Part shown: in pieces, positions 60,844-64,000 of the stretch
Layout: every line of letters starts with the position of its first letter
How positions within the stretch are numbered: the stretch's first letter is position 1
Source of the DNA: Branchiostoma floridae
Taxonomy: Eukaryota; Chordata; Leptocardii; Amphioxiformes; Branchiostomatidae
Length of the DNA: 64,000 nucleotides
Reading direction: 5' to 3'
NCBI RefSeq assembly: GCF_000003815.2
Contig: NC_049982.1
Span: forward strand, 16,044,621-16,108,620
Position numbers and translations under genes: made by a program
The notes under the pieces: generated by a model
Told to the model about the DNA's origin: nothing
Databases searched by the model: none
What the model saw: only the letters and a program-made list of their open reading frames with translations

Positions 60844-63800
60844 TCATTTGATCCCCTTTGCTGCCAACTCCTCACGGAGCCTTGCCAGGTATCCCGGGTC
60901 TGGATAGCCATAGCTGGAATATAAGAAGGAACAATGTAAGGATTTCAATTGGAACTGGTCGTGGTACTAGTTCCTACAATATAGATAATGAACCACTACC
61001 AAAGGTTCAACTACTTTTTGCATCTAACATTTACCGGAGCATTCAGACTTTTCTTGCTTAAAAATGTCAACAGATGAATTAGGATCAGATACACACCTGG
61101 AGGCTCCCCCGCTGACATTGATTTTATGGTGAATGTCGTTCCAGACCACCGTGTCTGTAGCGCCGGTTGTGACGGATGTCCCAATGGTGAAGACCAGGCG
61201 GTTGTCAAAGGCACGTTTCAGGAGCTGGACCAACTCTCGTCCCTCTTCGTTGTCGGGGAGATAAGCACACCAGGAGGTACCGCTGTAGCGGCGACCGGGG
61301 TTGGGATGGTCAGACTGTAAGGTGAAATACGAATAGGACAATAAGAATGGAAAATAAGAAAAAAATTGAACATTCAAGCTTAAAACTGTTTCAAGAAAAA
61401 TGTTGTGTCTTATTTCTACCCCAAACAATACGACGAGACCATACTTAAGTACTTACTCCTTGTGTCCCTGACGAAAAGTGGTAGTTGATGACGATGGCGC
61501 CACAGTTCTCGTACCCAGCGAGTCGTGTTCCCTTGGTTGTGTACCAGTTCATGCGTCCTTGGGGCTGGTTTCCTTTCAGTTCTCCAACAATGGTGTTACA
61601 CATGGGGCACTGGGACTTGTAGGACAGAGCTGTATCTATGCAAACTCTACAGAATGTGTGTTTACATGGGAGAGACTTGGGATCAGTAATGCCTGACATG
61701 CACATGGGACAGTCTCCCGTGGCATCATCTCCACCTGATGTCGAACCTTTGTCTCCTTGGTCTGTGTGTGACTTACGTGACTCTGTTTGAGAAAACTGGT
61801 CTGGCGGTGGCTGGCTGACAGAGTCTGTTGTACTTGTTAAGGCGCTAGTTGAGAGCTGAAAGGTATCTGCTAGTACCTTGACTGTTGCTTGGTCCATGTC
61901 GATGAAGATGATCCTTCTTAGTGTGCAGGAAGGAGAGTTTGCCCTCTGGAGGAACTGGACCAACCCGGAGAGTAGTGACTCTGCGCACTTCTGCTTTGGC
62001 ATGCCAAAGATTCCTACAGGAAAATTGAGAAGTCAAATATGCAACAATGAGCTTTATTATATACGGTATATACCGTGGAGATGGATAATGGTCAGTATTG
62101 CACACACAAAAACTGATTTTATACATTCGAATCGGACATACAAGTCATACAACTGTTATCAATATGAAATTATTCTCACCAGAGCTTATGGCCGGAATAG
62201 CCACCGACTGCGCCTTCAGTGTTGCAGATGCTTCGTTCAGAATGTTGTAGCAAGTCTGCTGCAACTCCCGTACGTTTGCATCCTCGCGACCATGTGTCCA
62301 TCTCGGTCCCACGGCATGAATGATGTTTTTACAGGGAAGCTGCCCTCCTCCTGTCACTGCCGTCTCTGTGACCCGAACACGTCCGTAGGTCTTGACATGG
62401 TAACTGCTCTCCTGTTGGACAGACGGGCCGCCTGCCCTGGAGATCGCTCCGGCTACGCCACTCCCGTGACTGAGGTGCTCGTTCGCGTTGTTAGCGATGA
62501 CATCCACCGACTGTTGTGTGATGTCACCATGGGCGACGACGATCTGTATCCCCTCCTTTGTTGTGTGATTGAACCATTCTGTGAAGCGTACAGTCCCAGT
62601 CCCGCCTCGACTACTAGCACCAGGCATTCCTGCTGCTCCATCCATGCCTCTCCTCCTTCGACCTCGCTCAGCTATGCCGAGATGCTCACACATCGCCGTC
62701 TTCGCCTCCTGGACCTCCCTATCTGTTCCGTAGAACATCACGTCTTTGTCCGCAGTAGTCTTCAGCATCACTCGAGGGAGGTCTTCCGTGATTTTGGCGA
62801 CAGCTTTGGAGACGTCATCTGGTGGAATGTGCTTGGACCGTAGCTTAAGCGTCTTGCACACGATACCGTGGTGAATTTTCTGGTAGAGTGTTGTGAAGTC
62901 TTCTAAAGCATTGTTGGGGTCACTGCCTGCTGCGTCGCTGCCAAAGAACTCCACTTCTGTTTGTCCGTTAACATAGTTTATGACGATCAACGATTTGTTC
63001 TTCAGAATGATGTCGAGCACCTCCAACCCATTAACTTGCTTCATATAGGACATGATATCCGGATCCATGACAATCTTGATGGGATCGTCCAAGGTAGTCT
63101 GAGAGGCACGATTCACTTCCTTGTGATGGCTGTCATGTACTTGACCGCCATCCAGCCCATCATCGATGTGTTGAAGCTGACCTTTATGTAGGTGCGGCCG
63201 CGGTGCAGCGTTCGGTAGTGATACGGTCGGGCGAGTAACCATGTCTAATGGAAACAATGAAAAAAAAAACAAGTCAAGAAAAGATGAATTTTGCCAAGTT
63301 CTTCTCAGTATAAGAATAGTACGGTATTGCTATTGACATATAGCCTATGGAATTCAGGGCGTTGTAACGTTATGGGTTGTTTGTTGCTTTCGTATAAATG
63401 TTTCGTTAAACGCTGTAGATTCTGCGTGTTGCATTATATTGCATCCGTTCACAACATGTATCGCTCATGTAGGTAAGCAAATAATATGCTAATTAACTAC
63501 CTGAGATGGCGAGAAGCGTTTTCCATTCCTCCCTGCCCTGAAGCACATCGCAGCCTTCACCTTTTTCCGTAGTTGCATGGAGTACTTGTTCTGCGGTCCT
63601 TTCTGGACCTGTGGCTGTGCAAAGTTCATCCCTACACTGACTGATTTGTCTGAATGCACTCGCCACCTCAATATCCGTGCCTCGAGACAGAAGAGTCTGT
63701 GTTAACTCCTGCGTACTTGCCAGGCGAACCTTCTTCAACTCCAGCCTCTCTTTCTCTCCATATAGCTGCTTCACGTCCTGCCTACATGTAGCCTCAACCT

Positions 63801-64000
63801 TCTCCTTGCATTGCTCCCCAAGCGTCTTGATAAGCGTGACAAGATGGCTGACTCGTTCATCAACAAGTTCCTCCATCTTTCTGTCATTAGTTTGAATGTC
63901 CACGATGGATCTATCCACAGCCTTTATATCGTTTTCTGTGCTGTCCAAGGCTTGCTGTAGTTCAGTAATCATACTCTGGCAGGAGGCTCCCAGTACTTCG
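60844..64000 (-). CDS. Gene D-prime: TRIM-like coiled coil, KH-like, macro, RING and DTC protein (5' end outside window)
   Basis: Minus-strand exons, 5' to 3': >64000-63501, 63244-62180, 62013-61457, 61314-61097, 60913-60844, with consistent phases. The first visible exon is a long amphipathic helix ([20 protein letters not shown] and on) typical of the coiled coil that follows the B-box in TRIM proteins; a RING and B-box may lie beyond 64000. Then come a KH-like part, a macro domain with the loop [18 protein letters not shown] (NAAN changed to NNAN), a C3HC4 RING (CPMCMSGI...CKHTFCRVC...CPMC) and a DTC domain ending [20 protein letters not shown]. From the KH-like part on it is a close paralogue of gene D; the RRM end of D is replaced by the coiled coil. 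Likely an ADP-ribose-reading ubiquitin ligase. The join of coiled coil to the rest rests on one fitting intron. Confidence 0.82.

Noticed and set aside
61878-62843. 321-codon plus-strand frame
   Set aside because: It lies antisense to the macro and RING exons of gene D-prime, whose domains are clear on the minus strand.

Overview
The window looks like part of an invertebrate deuterostome genome, most likely a cephalochordate (amphioxus). This is inferred from intron-rich genes with GT-AG introns, PARP14-like and DTX3L-like proteins lying next to each other, a TRIM-like coiled coil joined to a Deltex-type ligase, many short inverted-repeat transposons, and scaffold gaps (1138-2042, 3903-4002, 24922-25021, 48618-48717). 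No database search was possible. Exon limits were read by hand from splice sites, reading phase and alignment of the paralogues in the window to each other.

Layout. 1-2200: the 3' end of an unrecognised minus-strand gene next to a 905-base gap. 2452-4310: a DNA transposon with long inverted arms. 4574-30825: three plus-strand PARP14-like genes in tandem. Gene A has several RRMs, KH-like repeats, three macro domains, a WWE and a PARP domain. Gene B has one RRM, one KH-like unit, one macro domain, a WWE and a PARP domain. Gene C has the same plan as B but its PARP catalytic site is degenerate. 31954-35818: gene D on the minus strand, a DTX3L-like protein with RRM, KH-like, macro, RING and Deltex C-terminal (DTC) domains. 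37.2-60.2 kb: two copies of a roughly 10-11 kb unit, each with one plus-strand gene of unknown function (E and E-prime) that contains an unusual minisatellite. 60844-64000: gene D-prime on the minus strand, a second macro-RING-DTC protein whose N-terminus is a TRIM-like coiled coil and which runs off the right edge.

How the genes may work together. In vertebrates PARP14, PARP9, PARP15 and DTX3L are neighbouring, interferon-inducible genes. PARP9, a macro-domain PARP, works as a complex with the RING-DTC ligase DTX3L. This window has the same set of parts: mono-ADP-ribosyltransferases (A, perhaps B), a catalytically dead PARP (C), and RING-DTC ligases that carry their own ADP-ribose-binding macro domain (D, D-prime). 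A perfect palindromic kappa-B site lies upstream of gene B and IRF-like sites lie upstream of gene D. I infer an ADP-ribosylation and ubiquitylation immune locus that is expanding by duplication and domain swapping.

The E/E-prime duplication is a natural experiment. Three transposons are present in one copy and absent at the matching site of the other. Each E gene also has a tandem array in which every unit carries a possible 5' splice site.
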